Shown: piece after piece, positions 27,398-38,284 of the stretch
Position numbering within the stretch: the stretch's first letter is position 1
How the letters are laid out: each line of letters opens with the position of its first letter
NCBI RefSeq assembly: GCF_014397785.1
Contig: NZ_VZQQ01000040.1
Location: 1-58,322, forward strand
Length of the DNA stretch: 58,322 bases
Direction: 5' to 3'
From: Paraburkholderia podalyriae
GTDB taxonomy: Bacteria; Pseudomonadota; Gammaproteobacteria; Burkholderiales; Burkholderiaceae
Translations under genes and position numbers: made by a program
Notes under the pieces: model-generated
The model's input: only the letters and a program-made list of their open reading frames with translations
What the model was told of the DNA's origin: nothing
Databases searched by the model: none

Positions 27398-27684
27398 TGT
27401 CTCGTCTCCATGTTCGTGAGCGGTGCGCCCCGCACGCTGCACGGCGCACCGTTTCACCAGCGTAGCGGCCGCCCGCAGCGACACCTGTGCCGAACACGAC
27501 ACGCGTTTGGCCGCAACCGACAACGCCGGCATCGCGCGGCTTGCCGCGCATAACTTTTTCTTTACCCTCACGCAACATATCGTCGTTTGCCAGCGCTTCG
27601 CGAAAGCCGGATAGTGCAGCCTCCCCCGAATCGCCGATCCACCGATTCACCGATCCACACTCCACGACCGAGGACCCGTTTGCA

Positions 27685-28866
27685 ATGAAGACCCGAGCGC
27701 TCAAACTGATAACAACCACCACGTTCGCGCTGTTCACGCTGTCCGGGATCTCACCCGTCAGCCACGCGGCCGAGCCCATCGGCGCGCAACTCAAACCGGC
27801 CGTCGATGCCGCGATCCAGCCGCTGATGGCGAAGTACCATATCGCCGGCATGGCGGTCGGCGTGATCGACGACGGCAAGCCCTATGTGTACAACTACGGC
27901 GTCGCATCGACGCAAACCGGCAAGCCCGTAACCCGCGACACGCTGTTCGAACTCGGCTCGATCAGCAAGACCTTCACGGCGACGCTCGCGTCGTATGCGC
28001 AGCTCGACGGCAAGCTGTCGTTGTCGGACGGCACGGAGCGCTATCTGCCCACGCTGCGCGGCCGCCCGTTCGGCAAAGTCAGCCTGCTGAACCTCGGCAC
28101 GCACACGCCTGGCGGTCTGCCGCTACAGGTGCCGGACGACATCCATAACGACGCGCAATTGCTGCGGTATTTCCATGACTGGCAGCCCGCTCATGCGCCC
28201 GGCACGTTCCGCACTTACTCGAATCCCGGCATCGGCACGCTCGGCCTGATCACCGCGAAGGCGATGGGACAGGATTTCACCGTGCTGATGCAGCAACGCG
28301 CGTTTCCGGCGCTCGGCATGAAGAACAGCCACATCGACGTCCCCGCGGCGAAAATGCCGGACTATGCGCAGGGCTATGCGAAAGACGGCGCGCCGGTCCG
28401 TCTGACGGGCGGCGTGATTTCCGCCGAAGCCTACGGGGTGAAATCGACCGCCGCGGATATGCTGCGTTACGTGCAGGCGAACATGAACCTGATTCCGCTC
28501 GACAGTCAGTGGCAGCGCGCGATCACGGACACGCATACCGGCTACTTCCAGTCCGGCGTGCTGACCCAGGATCTGATCTGGGAGCAGTACCCGTATCCGG
28601 TCGAGTTGCGCACTTTGCAGGCCGGCAATTCGCTGGAGATGGTCCTCAACGGGACGCCATCGACCGAAATCAAGCCGCCGTTGCCGCCGCAGCAGAACGT
28701 CTGGATCAACAAGACCGGATCGACCAACGGGTTCGGTGCGTATGTCGCGTTCGTGCCGCAAAAGCGCATCGGCATCGTGATGCTCGCCAATCGCAATTTC
28801 CCGAACGAAGCGCGCGTGAGCGCCGCGCATCAGATCCTCACGGCGCTGGATGCCGGCAAGCCCTGA
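27685..28866 (+). CDS. Class C beta-lactamase-like serine hydrolase
   Basis: This 393-residue exported enzyme has a signal peptide (first 28 residues, cleavage near SHA-AE) and the class C active-site set: Ser92-Ile-Ser-Lys95, Tyr178-Ser-Asn180 and Lys343-Thr-Gly345. Length and motif spacing fit AmpC-type cephalosporinases rather than esterases. It is divergent from fdhA (287-bp space); no ampR-type LysR gene adjoins it, so the usual inducible pairing is missing here. Start ATG 27685 lacks a strong ribosome site; the frame extends upstream but is not signal-like there. Confidence 0.88.
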   Translation: MKTRALKLITTTTFALFTLSGISPVSHAAEPIGAQLKPAVDAAIQPLMAKYHIAGMAVGVIDDGKPYVYNYGVASTQTGKPVTRDTLFELGSISKTFTATLASYAQLDGKLSLSDGTERYLPTLRGRPFGKVSLLNLGTHTPGGLPLQVPDDIHNDAQLLRYFHDWQPAHAPGTFRTYSNPGIGTLGLITAKAMGQDFTVLMQQRAFPALGMKNSHIDVPAAKMPDYAQGYAKDGAPVRLTGGVISAEAYGVKSTAADMLRYVQANMNLIPLDSQWQRAITDTHTGYFQSGVLTQDLIWEQYPYPVELRTLQAGNSLEMVLNGTPSTEIKPPLPPQQNVWINKTGSTNGFGAYVAFVPQKRIGIVMLANRNFPNEARVSAAHQILTALDAGKP

Positions 28867-28878
28867 TACGGCGTGGAC

Positions 28879-29142
28879 TTACGGGCGCAGCCGCGCGCGC
28901 GCTGTGCCGGCGATCCGCGCGAGCGCGTCCGCGCTCAGACGGGCCGCGATCTTCTCGACGTACGCATGATGCCGCGCTTCGAGTGGCGCACCGAGCTCCC
29001 GCGCGAGCAGATAGCGGATCAGCGCAATGCGCCGATGACGCAGCGCGATACTTTGATCGAGCAGCGCGAGCGCGGCGCCGGCATCGCGCTCATCGCAAGC
29101 GCGTGCCGTGAGAAGCGAGGTGGCCGCGCGGGTCGACGTCAT
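28879..29142 (-). CDS. Small hypothetical protein at the end of the sarcosine oxidase operon
   Basis: This 87-residue helical, alanine/arginine-rich protein begins 31 bases after soxG ends, on the same strand. It contains ALALLDQSIALRHRRIALI and YVEKIAARLSADALARIAG. No signal peptide or known domain is seen. Spacing suggests it belongs to the operon. It might be an accessory or assembly protein, or non-coding, since no good ribosome site precedes the ATG. Its stop lies 12 bases from the convergent beta-lactamase gene. Confidence 0.45.
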   Translation of the reverse strand: MTSTRAATSLLTARACDERDAGAALALLDQSIALRHRRIALIRYLLARELGAPLEARHHAYVEKIAARLSADALARIAGTARARLRP

Positions 29143-29173
29143 GGCGAAATCAGCAAAGCGAGCCGCGCATCGC

Positions 29174-29830
29174 TCAGCACATCAACGGCTCGGCGGCGTC
29201 GAGCATGATCCTGACGAAGTAATCCGCGAAGCTGCGGCGCACGACGATGTCGAAACTGTCGGCGCCCGTGGGCAGCAACGTGATCGACGCCTTGAAGTAA
29301 TGGCTCTGCGCGCACTGCCCCACCCCGAACAGTTGCGGATGCAGGTCGAGCGGACAGCCGCGCGCGAGCACGTCGCGCGTGCGGGTGCCGCTGATTTCGA
29401 GCACCGTGCTGCCGCTGCCGACATCGACCGCCGATGCGAACACGCCCGCGAACGCCGCGCCGAGCTTCGACTGAAACGGCGCCGTACGGGTCGCGTCGTG
29501 CGCGGCTTCCGAACGCACGAGCCATTCGTCAGGGCCGAGCCACACCATGTCGTAGCCGTTGCCGCGTGCGACCGTGTTCGCCTGTTCCGGCGGCTTGCAG
29601 CCGATCACCTGTTCGACCGCGCGGATGAACGCCGCGTCGCGGGTGTCGCCACGCACGTTCACGAGTTCCAGAAACGGCCGCTCGCCGAGCCGGAACGCGG
29701 CGCTCGCGCCTGCCTGATGCTGCTTGAGCAACGCAGCGACTCCCACCAGCGGCGACTCCTGCCATACGCCGCTTTGCCGCCCGGGCGTGCGGGCCACGAC
29801 CGGCACTGTCCCGCCTGTTTCATTCCACAT
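29174..29830 (-). CDS. soxG: Sarcosine oxidase gamma subunit
   Basis: This 218-residue protein resembles the gamma subunit of heterotetrameric sarcosine oxidase, a folate-binding-like fold. VWLGPDEWLVRSEA, SGTRTRDVLARGCPLDLHP and FDIVVRRSFADYFVRIML are typical. Its start overlaps the end of soxA by 11 bases, indicating coupled translation. It completes the SoxBDAG complex that converts sarcosine to glycine in the cytoplasm, and the N-terminal proline-rich part is ordinary for the family. Confidence 0.9.
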   Translation of the reverse strand: MWNETGGTVPVVARTPGRQSGVWQESPLVGVAALLKQHQAGASAAFRLGERPFLELVNVRGDTRDAAFIRAVEQVIGCKPPEQANTVARGNGYDMVWLGPDEWLVRSEAAHDATRTAPFQSKLGAAFAGVFASAVDVGSGSTVLEISGTRTRDVLARGCPLDLHPQLFGVGQCAQSHYFKASITLLPTGADSFDIVVRRSFADYFVRIMLDAAEPLMC

Positions 29831-32822
29831 GTTGACGTGCTCCTTCGCTGTCGTAGAACACCGGACTCGCGATTTTCGCCGCGATCTGTTTGCCGCTCGC
29901 GAGCGGAATCGTGACGGTCGTGCCGATCTTGTCGAGACCGCCCTTGACGACCGCCATCGCGATCGAGCGCTTGAGGATCGGGCTGTAATAGCTCGACGTG
30001 ACGTGTCCCAACATCGGCGCGGTGTCGCCCTGGAACGGACCCGCGACGATCTGCGAGCCTTCGGGGATCACGAACGACGCATCGTCCGCGAGCAGCCCGA
30101 CCAGTTGCTTGCGCCCCGCCTTCGCGGTGTCCGAGCGGGCGAGCGAGCGCTTGCCGAGAAAGTCTTTCGACTTCGCGACGAGCCCGCTCATGCCGATGTC
30201 GTGCGGCGTCATCGAGCCGTCCGTATCCTGGCCGACGATGATGTAGCCCTTCTCCGCGCGCAGCACGTGCATCGTCTCGGTGCCGTACGGCGTGATGTCG
30301 AACTCCGCGCCCGCGGCCATCAACGCTTCCCACACCGCGCGCCCGACGTTCGCCGGCACGTTCACTTCATACGCGAGCTCGCCCGAGAAGCTGATGCGCA
30401 TCACGCGCGATGCCGCCCCCGCCACGGTGCCTTCGCGATATGTCATGAACGGGAACGCCGCATTCGCGAAGTCGATGTCGTCACAGACCTTTTGCAGCAG
30501 CCTGCGGCTCATCGGTCCGACCACCGCGAACGTCGCCCAGTGATCGGTGACCGACGCGAGCCGCACGCGCAGGTCGGGCCATTCGGTTTGCAGCCAGCGT
30601 TCGAGCCACGTGAGCACGCGCGCCGCGCCGCCGGTGGTGGTCGTCATCATGTAATGCTGCTCGGCGAGGCGCACGGTGACGCCATCGTCGAAGATCATGC
30701 CGTTTTCGTCGAGCATCAGGCCGTAGCGGCACTTGCCGACTTCGAGCTTGGTCCACGGATTCGTGTACACCCAGTTCAGCAGCTTCGCGGCGTCGGGGCC
30801 CTGAATGTCGATCTTGCCGAGCGTCGACGCATCGAGAATGCCGACGCTCGTGCGCACCGCGAGCGCTTCGCGCGCAACCGCCGCGTGCAGGTCCTCGCCC
30901 GCCTTCGGGTAGTACCACGGACGCTTCCAGTTGCCGACGTCCTCGAACGCGGCGCCGTTTTCCACATGCCATTCGTGCACCGCGGTCTTGCGCACCGGAT
31001 CGAGCCATTCGCCCAGTTCGCGGCCGGCGAAGGTGCCGAACGTGACCGGCGTGTAGTTTGGCCGGAACGTCGTCGTGCCGGTCTCGGGAATGGTCTTGCC
31101 GAGCGCCTGCGCGAGAATCGCCATGCCGTTGATGTTGCCGAGCTTGCCCTGGTCGGTGCCGAAACCCATCGCGGTGTAGCGCTTCACGTGTTCGACGGAT
31201 TCGAAACCTTCACGCGCGGCGAGGAAGATATCGGCGGCCGCCACGTCGTTCTGGAAATCGACGAACTGCTTGGGCCCGCGCGTGGCCAGCTCACGTCCGC
31301 CGACGAGCCACAGCGGTTCCAGCTTCGTTTCGCTCAACTCGGCGACCTGCACCGGATTCGGCCGCGCGACGATGTGTCCGGCCGCGCGCGCCGCGTCGAC
31401 GCCGGCGTCGACCGCGAAGCGGATGCCCTGGCCGAGCGTGAAGTCACCTGCGCAGGCGCCGACGCTGGTTTCCGCCTGGAGCGCCTTACCCGGCACGAAG
31501 CAGGCCTTGTCGTCATGCCAATGCGCCTTGCCGCCCGACTGCGCGAACAGATGCAGCACCGGGCTCCAGCCGCCCGACATCGCGAGCAGATCGCACGGCA
31601 GCTCGCCCTGTTGCGCGGCGATCCGCCCTTGCGCATACGAGGCGATCGCCACCGACGCGACGCGCAGCTTGCCGTGCGCCGCCGTGACCACCGTGCCGTT
31701 CAGCACCTTGATGCCATGGCGGCGGGCGAGCGCGGGCAGCGTGCCCTTCGATTCGCCCGCGCGCGGATCGATCACGCTCACCTGGGCGCCGGCCGCTTTC
31801 AGGTCGAGCGCGCATTGATAGCCGTCATCGTTGTTCGTGAACACGACCGCGTTGCGCCCCGGCAGCACCGCATAGCGATGCAGGTAGACCGACACCGCCG
31901 ATGCGAGCATCACGCCCGGCAGATCGTTGTTGCCGAACACGATCGGCCGTTCATGCGCGCCGGTCGCGAGAATCACGCGTTTCGCGCGGATCTTCCACAA
32001 CAGTTCGCGCGTGCCCTTGCGTTGCGACACGGGCAGATGATCGGTCAGACGTTGCGTGACCGTGACGAGATTGTGGTCCTGATAGCCGAACGCAGTGCTG
32101 CGGCTCAGGATCTTCACGTCGGGCAACTGTCGCAATTCATCCTCGATTTTCTGCACCCACTGCAGCGCGGGCTTGCCATCGATCTCCGCGCCACAGGACA
32201 GCAGCGTGCCGCCGAGCTCGGGCTGATCGTCGACGAGCGTCACGCGCGCACCGGACAAGGCCGCCGCGTGCGCGGCCGCGAGCCCGGTCGGGCCGCCGCC
32301 GACCACCAGCACGTCGCAATGCGCGAAGCACTTGTCGTAGCGGTCGGCGTCGCGGTGTTGCGGCGCGGTGCCGAGGCCGGCCGCGTCGCGAATCGCTTCC
32401 TCGTACTTCGGCCACAATTTGCGCGGCCACATGAAGGTCTTGTAGTAGAAGCCCGCCGGAATGAAGCGCGCGAACTTCTGGTTGATCGCCATGCGGTCCT
32501 TCTCGATGCTCGGTTTCGCGTTCACGCTGCTCGCGACGAGCCCCTGGTACAACTCGACCTCGGTGGCCCGCGCGTTCGGCACCGTATAGGCGCCGGTCTC
32601 GAGCTGCACGACCGCGTTCGGCTCCTCGACGCCCGCGGTCACGATGCCGCGCGGCCGATGATATTTCCAGCTGCGCGCGACGAAATGCACGCCGTTGGCG
32701 AGCAATGCCGACGCGAGCGTATCGCCCTGGTAACCCTGGTATTCGGCGCCGTTGAACGTGAAGCTGAGCGCGATCGCGCGGTTGATCCGGCCACCGGTCG
32801 GGAGTCGGTCTTTCTGGCTCAT
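29820..32822 (-). CDS. soxA: Sarcosine oxidase alpha subunit
   Basis: This 1000-residue subunit has an N-terminal Fer2-like domain (ALSFTFNGAEYQGYQGDTLA), an NAD-binding Rossmann domain (DVLVVGGGPTGLAAAHAAAL, about residue 170), a middle flavin/NAD oxidoreductase region and a C-terminal aminomethyltransferase-like folate domain from about residue 600 (SVGILDASTLGKIDIQGPDA). The last transfers the methyl carbon to tetrahydrofolate. Its start overlaps the soxD stop (ATGA). A very long antisense frame on plus is an artefact of GC-rich codon use. Confidence 0.95.
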   Translation of the reverse strand: MSQKDRLPTGGRINRAIALSFTFNGAEYQGYQGDTLASALLANGVHFVARSWKYHRPRGIVTAGVEEPNAVVQLETGAYTVPNARATEVELYQGLVASSVNAKPSIEKDRMAINQKFARFIPAGFYYKTFMWPRKLWPKYEEAIRDAAGLGTAPQHRDADRYDKCFAHCDVLVVGGGPTGLAAAHAAALSGARVTLVDDQPELGGTLLSCGAEIDGKPALQWVQKIEDELRQLPDVKILSRSTAFGYQDHNLVTVTQRLTDHLPVSQRKGTRELLWKIRAKRVILATGAHERPIVFGNNDLPGVMLASAVSVYLHRYAVLPGRNAVVFTNNDDGYQCALDLKAAGAQVSVIDPRAGESKGTLPALARRHGIKVLNGTVVTAAHGKLRVASVAIASYAQGRIAAQQGELPCDLLAMSGGWSPVLHLFAQSGGKAHWHDDKACFVPGKALQAETSVGACAGDFTLGQGIRFAVDAGVDAARAAGHIVARPNPVQVAELSETKLEPLWLVGGRELATRGPKQFVDFQNDVAAADIFLAAREGFESVEHVKRYTAMGFGTDQGKLGNINGMAILAQALGKTIPETGTTTFRPNYTPVTFGTFAGRELGEWLDPVRKTAVHEWHVENGAAFEDVGNWKRPWYYPKAGEDLHAAVAREALAVRTSVGILDASTLGKIDIQGPDAAKLLNWVYTNPWTKLEVGKCRYGLMLDENGMIFDDGVTVRLAEQHYMMTTTTGGAARVLTWLERWLQTEWPDLRVRLASVTDHWATFAVVGPMSRRLLQKVCDDIDFANAAFPFMTYREGTVAGAASRVMRISFSGELAYEVNVPANVGRAVWEALMAAGAEFDITPYGTETMHVLRAEKGYIIVGQDTDGSMTPHDIGMSGLVAKSKDFLGKRSLARSDTAKAGRKQLVGLLADDASFVIPEGSQIVAGPFQGDTAPMLGHVTSSYYSPILKRSIAMAVVKGGLDKIGTTVTIPLASGKQIAAKIASPVFYDSEGARQHVE

Positions 32823-33142
32823 GATGCTTTGCCCTCTTGCTTGTTGCCTGCCTGTGCGTCGCTATTGTCGAGCGACAGCAAGGGTCGCTCGAACGTCTGG
32901 TAGCCCTGGAATGCATAGCTGACGGTGTCGCGCTGCGCCTTGAACCAGCGGCGGCAGCCTTGCGCATGCAGCCACTGCTCGCGATGCACGCCGCGCGGGT
33001 TCTTGCGCATGAACAGGTAGTCGCCCCATTGCTGGTCGGTGAGCGTGTCGGTGTCGACCGGGCGGACGATGTCCGCCTCGCCGCCGCACGAGAATTCGGT
33101 TTCGGCGCGGGGACCGCACCACGGGCATTCGATCAGCAGCAT
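32819..33142 (-). CDS. soxD: Sarcosine oxidase delta subunit
   Basis: This 107-residue zinc-binding subunit starts MLLIECPWCGPRAETEFSCG, with Cys6, Cys9 and a third Cys near residue 19. RKNPRGVHREQWLHAQGCRRW supplies His and the last Cys. It is typical in length and organised between soxB and soxA. The ATG at 33142 was chosen because the longer frame reads back into soxB. The stop overlaps the start of soxA. Confidence 0.93.
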   Translation of the reverse strand: MLLIECPWCGPRAETEFSCGGEADIVRPVDTDTLTDQQWGDYLFMRKNPRGVHREQWLHAQGCRRWFKAQRDTVSYAFQGYQTFERPLLSLDNSDAQAGNKQEGKAS

Positions 33143-33173
33143 CTGTGTCTCCTCTTCGTTGCGGCGCGTAGCC

Positions 33174-34418
33174 TTAGTGAGCCACGGCGGCCGCGCCGTG
33201 CTCATCGATCAGATGACCGGTATAGAACCGATCCAGCGAGAACGGCGCATTCAACGGATGCGGTTCGTCCTTCGCGATCGTGTGCGCAAAGACCCATCCC
33301 GAGCCAGGCGTCGCCTTGAAGCCGCCCGTCCCCCATCCGCAGTTGAAATACAGCCCCTTGACGTCGGTCTTGCTGATGATCGGGCACGCGTCCGGCGACA
33401 CATCGACGATGCCGCCCCACTGCCGGTTCATCCGCACGCGAGAAAACACCGGGAACATTTCGACGATCGCCTCGAGCGTGCCCTCGATGATATGGAAGCT
33501 GCCGCGCTGGCCGAAGCCCGTGTATTGATCGACGCCCGCGCCGATCACGAGATCGCCCTTGTCGGACTGGCTGATATACGCGTGGACCGCGTTCGACATC
33601 ACGACCGTGTTGACGACCGGCTTGATCGGCTCCGACACGAGCGCCTGCAACGGATGGCTTTCGAGCGGCAGCCGCACGCCGGCCATATCGGCGAGCGTCG
33701 AAGTGTTGCCAGCCGTGACGACCGCAACCTTCTTTGCCTTGATGAAGCCCTTGGTCGTGTCGACGCCCGTCACCTGGCTGCCGTTGCGGCGAATGCCGAC
33801 GACCTGGCAGTTCTGCACGATATCGACGCCGGCTTGGTCCGCGCCGCGCGCGAAACCCCAGGCCACCGCGTCGTGCCGCGCGACGCCGCCGCGCCGCTGG
33901 ATCGATGCGCCGAGCACCGGGTAGCGGCTGTTCAGATTGATGGTCGGCTCGAGTTCCTTGATCTGGGCGGGCGTGAGGAATTCGGCATCGACGCCGTTCA
34001 GACGGTTCGCGTTGACGCGGCGTTCGGTGTCGCGCACATCCTGCAGCGTATGCGCGAGATTCATCACGCCGCGCTGGCTGAACATCACGTTGTAGTTCAG
34101 ATCCTGCGCGAGCCCTTCCCACAGCTTCATCGCTTTCTCGTAGAGCCCGGCGGACTCGTCCCACAGATAGTTCGAACGCACGATCGTCGTATTGCGCGCG
34201 GTATTGCCGCCGCCGATCCAGCCCTTCTCGAGCACCGCGACATTGCGCACGCCGTGCTCCTTGGCGAGGTAGTACGCGGTCGCGAGACCATGCCCGCCGC
34301 CGCCGACGATCACGACGTCGTACTCACGTTTGGGCTCGGGGCTGCGCCATTGCCGCTCCCAGTTCTCGTGATACGACATCCCGTTGCGCAGCAGGCTGAA
34401 TATCGAATAGCGGCTCAT
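33174..34418 (-). CDS. soxB: Sarcosine oxidase beta subunit
   Basis: This 414-residue FAD/FMN subunit carries the dimethylglycine-oxidase-like fold with YDVVIVGGGGHGLATAYYLA (FAD dinucleotide motif, about residues 33-52). His182, in RRGGVARHDAV, sits where characterised tetrameric enzymes attach FMN covalently; this equivalence is my inference. It oxidises sarcosine and passes the imine to the alpha subunit. It lies 36 bases downstream of sdaB and 31 bases upstream of soxD. Confidence 0.94.
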   Translation of the reverse strand: MSRYSIFSLLRNGMSYHENWERQWRSPEPKREYDVVIVGGGGHGLATAYYLAKEHGVRNVAVLEKGWIGGGNTARNTTIVRSNYLWDESAGLYEKAMKLWEGLAQDLNYNVMFSQRGVMNLAHTLQDVRDTERRVNANRLNGVDAEFLTPAQIKELEPTINLNSRYPVLGASIQRRGGVARHDAVAWGFARGADQAGVDIVQNCQVVGIRRNGSQVTGVDTTKGFIKAKKVAVVTAGNTSTLADMAGVRLPLESHPLQALVSEPIKPVVNTVVMSNAVHAYISQSDKGDLVIGAGVDQYTGFGQRGSFHIIEGTLEAIVEMFPVFSRVRMNRQWGGIVDVSPDACPIISKTDVKGLYFNCGWGTGGFKATPGSGWVFAHTIAKDEPHPLNAPFSLDRFYTGHLIDEHGAAAVAH

Positions 34419-34454
34419 CGTTGGTCCTTTGCGGTTTTGCAGATGCTGTGTGCT

Positions 34455-35849
<1,395 letters not shown>

Positions 35850-36161
35850 GGCGAGCCTTGTGCGTTGGGCCTTGCGCGTTGCGATGACCGGAGCGCTTCG
35901 CGCTGACTGATGCGCCCGGATGGAATGTACGTATTGCACCGCACGGCGGGCCGGATCGATAGAACAAAAACGGCAACGCAGTGGGATGGCGTCGTCAACC
36001 GAGTCACCGCGCGGGCCGCCGGGCACATCTCGCTACGCGTTTGCGACAGGCGCCCAGTTTGCGGCCGGTGATGCTGAAGGCACGCGGTGCTATGCTTGCC
36101 TCACCGTTTCGGTTAACGTTCGTTCCTCTTTCGCCGTTCCTTTCGCCGAACCGCCGCGCGC
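35850..36161. promoter_or_regulatory. Divergent control region sdaB-sox operon / GlxA-type regulator
   Basis: This 312-bp space has no gene. A single TGCGACA occurs near 36048, followed by TGCGGC 18 bases later, a looser version of the repeat found at choX and choV. The sox promoter and the promoter of the regulator at 36162 must both lie here. Confidence 0.45.
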
Positions 36162-37244
36162 ATGAATTCCGCTCAAACACTTGCCCCTCCCTCGCTCGAC
36201 ACCGCCACGAAGCAGCGCATCCGCTTTGGCATCATCCTGCTGCCGAACTTCACGCTGACCGCGTTCTCGGGTTTCGTCGACCTGCTGCGCCTGTCCGCTG
36301 ACGAAGGCGACTTCAGCAAGCCGGTACGCTGCTCGTGGAGCGTGATCGGGGAAACCCTTGCTCCGGTGCGCGCAAGTTGCGGCATCCAGATCACGCCGTG
36401 GGAAACCTTCGAGGCCGCCGAAAAATTCGATTACGTGGTGGTGGTCGGCGGACTGCTGCACTCGGGACCGGCCGCGAGCGAGGCGACGCTCGCGTTCATC
36501 CGCCGCGCCGCCGCTCGCGACGCGACGCTGGTCGGCATGTGCACCGGCGTGTTCTCGCTGATGCGCGCGGGCGTGCTCGACGGCCATCGCATCTGCGTGA
36601 GCTGGTTTCACTACTGGGATTTCATCGAGCGTTTTCCTTCGGTCGACGAACAGATGCTGGTCGCCGACCGGCTGTTCGTGATCGACCGGCGGCGCATCAC
36701 CTGTTCCGGCGGCCGTGCGTCGATCGACGTCGCCGCCGCGATCCTGCTGCGTCATTTCGAAACCGCCACGGTGCAGAAGGCGCTGCGCATTCTGCTCGTC
36801 GACGACCTGCAGAAAGGCAACGCGCCGCAGCCGCATCCGCCCGGTCTCGCGCCGGCCTCGCATCCGAAGGTCAAGCGCGCGATCCTGCTGATGGAGCAGC
36901 ACGTGGGCCGCGCGCTGTCGCTCGACGAGCTGGCGGGCAAGCTCGATCTGTCGCCGCGTCAGCTCGAGCGGCTGTTCAAGGCGCAGACCGGCAAGGCGCC
37001 GCAGGCGTACGCGAAGCTGGTGCGTCTGCGCACCGCCGCGTGGCTGTTGACGAGTTCGGATAAGACCGTTGCGGATATCGCGTCGAGCTGCGGCTTTTCG
37101 GACGCGTCGCATCTGGGACGGGAATTTCGCAAACAGTTCGGCGTGCCGCCGATGATGTATCGCGACCAGCGGGGCACGGCGGCGCAAGCCGACGATGGCT
37201 CGTGCTACGACGAAACATTTCCGGGCCGCGCGCAGGCGATCTGA
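36162..37244 (+). CDS. GlxA-type AraC-family transcriptional regulator, second copy
   Basis: This 360-residue protein has a DJ-1/PfpI-like domain (GFVDLLRLSADEG, then GMCTGVFSLMRAGVLDGHRI with Cys at the conserved position) and a C-terminal AraC domain (LAGKLDLSPRQLERLFKAQT and VADIASSCGFSDASHLGREF). It differs clearly from the two neighbours, for example by a longer linker rich in proline. It is divergent from sdaB-soxBDAG, so it is the natural candidate to sense sarcosine or a related ligand, as SouR does in Pseudomonas. Confidence 0.85.
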   Translation: MNSAQTLAPPSLDTATKQRIRFGIILLPNFTLTAFSGFVDLLRLSADEGDFSKPVRCSWSVIGETLAPVRASCGIQITPWETFEAAEKFDYVVVVGGLLHSGPAASEATLAFIRRAAARDATLVGMCTGVFSLMRAGVLDGHRICVSWFHYWDFIERFPSVDEQMLVADRLFVIDRRRITCSGGRASIDVAAAILLRHFETATVQKALRILLVDDLQKGNAPQPHPPGLAPASHPKVKRAILLMEQHVGRALSLDELAGKLDLSPRQLERLFKAQTGKAPQAYAKLVRLRTAAWLLTSSDKTVADIASSCGFSDASHLGREFRKQFGVPPMMYRDQRGTAAQADDGSCYDETFPGRAQAI

Positions 37245-37258
37245 ATTCGCGCGGCGCG

Positions 37259-38251
37259 CTACTCCGACAGGCGCCGCTCGACACTCGGCGCATGCCCGAA
37301 CTGCGCGCGATACGCCTTGCTGAAATGACACGGCGAATGAAAACCGCACACCGTGGTCACGCGCGCGATCGACGCGTCGGTATTGCGCAGCAGCTCGCGC
37401 GCGCGGCGCAGCCGCAAGCTCAGGTAGTAATGCGTCGGCGACACGTTCAGGAACAGCTTGAACATCCGCTGCAAATGACGCTGTGACAGCTTGACGAGCC
37501 GCGCGAGTTCATCGAGCGACAGCGGCTCCTCGATGTTCGCTTCCATCAGCCGCACCACTTCGATCAGTTCAGCGCGCGACAGGCCGACCCGCGCGTCGAC
37601 CGGAATGTGCTGGTAATCGGTCGAACCGCGAATCCGCTCGACGATGAACTGCTCCGACACCTGCGCGGCCACCGCGGAGCCAAGCCGCATGCCGACCAGA
37701 TGCAGCATCAGATCGAGCGGCGCGGTGCCGCCGGTGCAGGTCAGCCGGTCGCGGTCGATCACGAACAGTTCGTCGTCGAAATGCACGTGCGGATAGCGCT
37801 GGTGCAACGGCGACATGTCCTCCCAATGCACGGTCGCGCGATAGCCGTCGAGCAGCCCAGCCGCGAGCAGCGCATACGGGCCTGTGCAGATGCCGCCGAG
37901 CGGCACGCGCTGAGCGGCCGCCTCGCGTAGCAGCGCGATCACCGCGTCGTTCACATACTCGCGCACGTGCCAGCCCGCGCACACGAACAGCAGGTCCGGC
38001 ATGCCGGCCTCGGCGAGCGTGGTGGTCGGCTTCACCGTGATGCCGTTGCTGGCGGGCGTTGGCTCGCCGTCCGGCGTGATCACCGACCACCGGTAGTGCT
38101 GCGCGCGGCCCACGTAGTTCGCCATGCGCAGCACCTCGACAGCGCTCGTGAACGCGATCATCGAAAAGTTCGGCAAGGTCAGAAAGCCGACGTGGGCGAC
38201 CGCGGACAGCCGCGCATCGGCTTCGGTGGAGACGATCGGGTCGCGCTTCAT
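37259..38251 (-). CDS. GlxA-type AraC-family transcriptional regulator, third copy
   Basis: This roughly 330-residue regulator is close in sequence to the one at 25142: FLTLPNFSMIAFTSAVEVLR, GGICTGPYALLAAGLLDGYR, a His-Trp-Glu-Asp-Met segment, and an AraC domain with LARLVKLSQRHLQRMFKLFL. It is 34 bases downstream of choW, so it may be read with choVW. The start is uncertain between 38251 and 38272; neither has a good ribosome site. A GbdR role is plausible given the transporter linkage. Confidence 0.85.
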   Translation of the reverse strand: MKRDPIVSTEADARLSAVAHVGFLTLPNFSMIAFTSAVEVLRMANYVGRAQHYRWSVITPDGEPTPASNGITVKPTTTLAEAGMPDLLFVCAGWHVREYVNDAVIALLREAAAQRVPLGGICTGPYALLAAGLLDGYRATVHWEDMSPLHQRYPHVHFDDELFVIDRDRLTCTGGTAPLDLMLHLVGMRLGSAVAAQVSEQFIVERIRGSTDYQHIPVDARVGLSRAELIEVVRLMEANIEEPLSLDELARLVKLSQRHLQRMFKLFLNVSPTHYYLSLRLRRARELLRNTDASIARVTTVCGFHSPCHFSKAYRAQFGHAPSVERRLSE

Positions 38252-38284
38252 GGCCACGTTCGATAGCCGCATCGGATCAGCGCA

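Noticed and set aside
29724..32903. A 1059-codon plus-strand frame opposite soxA
   Set aside because: It is the mirror of a real, well-matched soxA; it lacks any domain and is rich in His, Arg and Ala, as expected of antisense frames in high-GC DNA.
37259..38251. Naming this regulator gbdR
   Set aside because: Two other GlxA-type regulators nearby are equally plausible; sequence reading alone cannot decide orthology.
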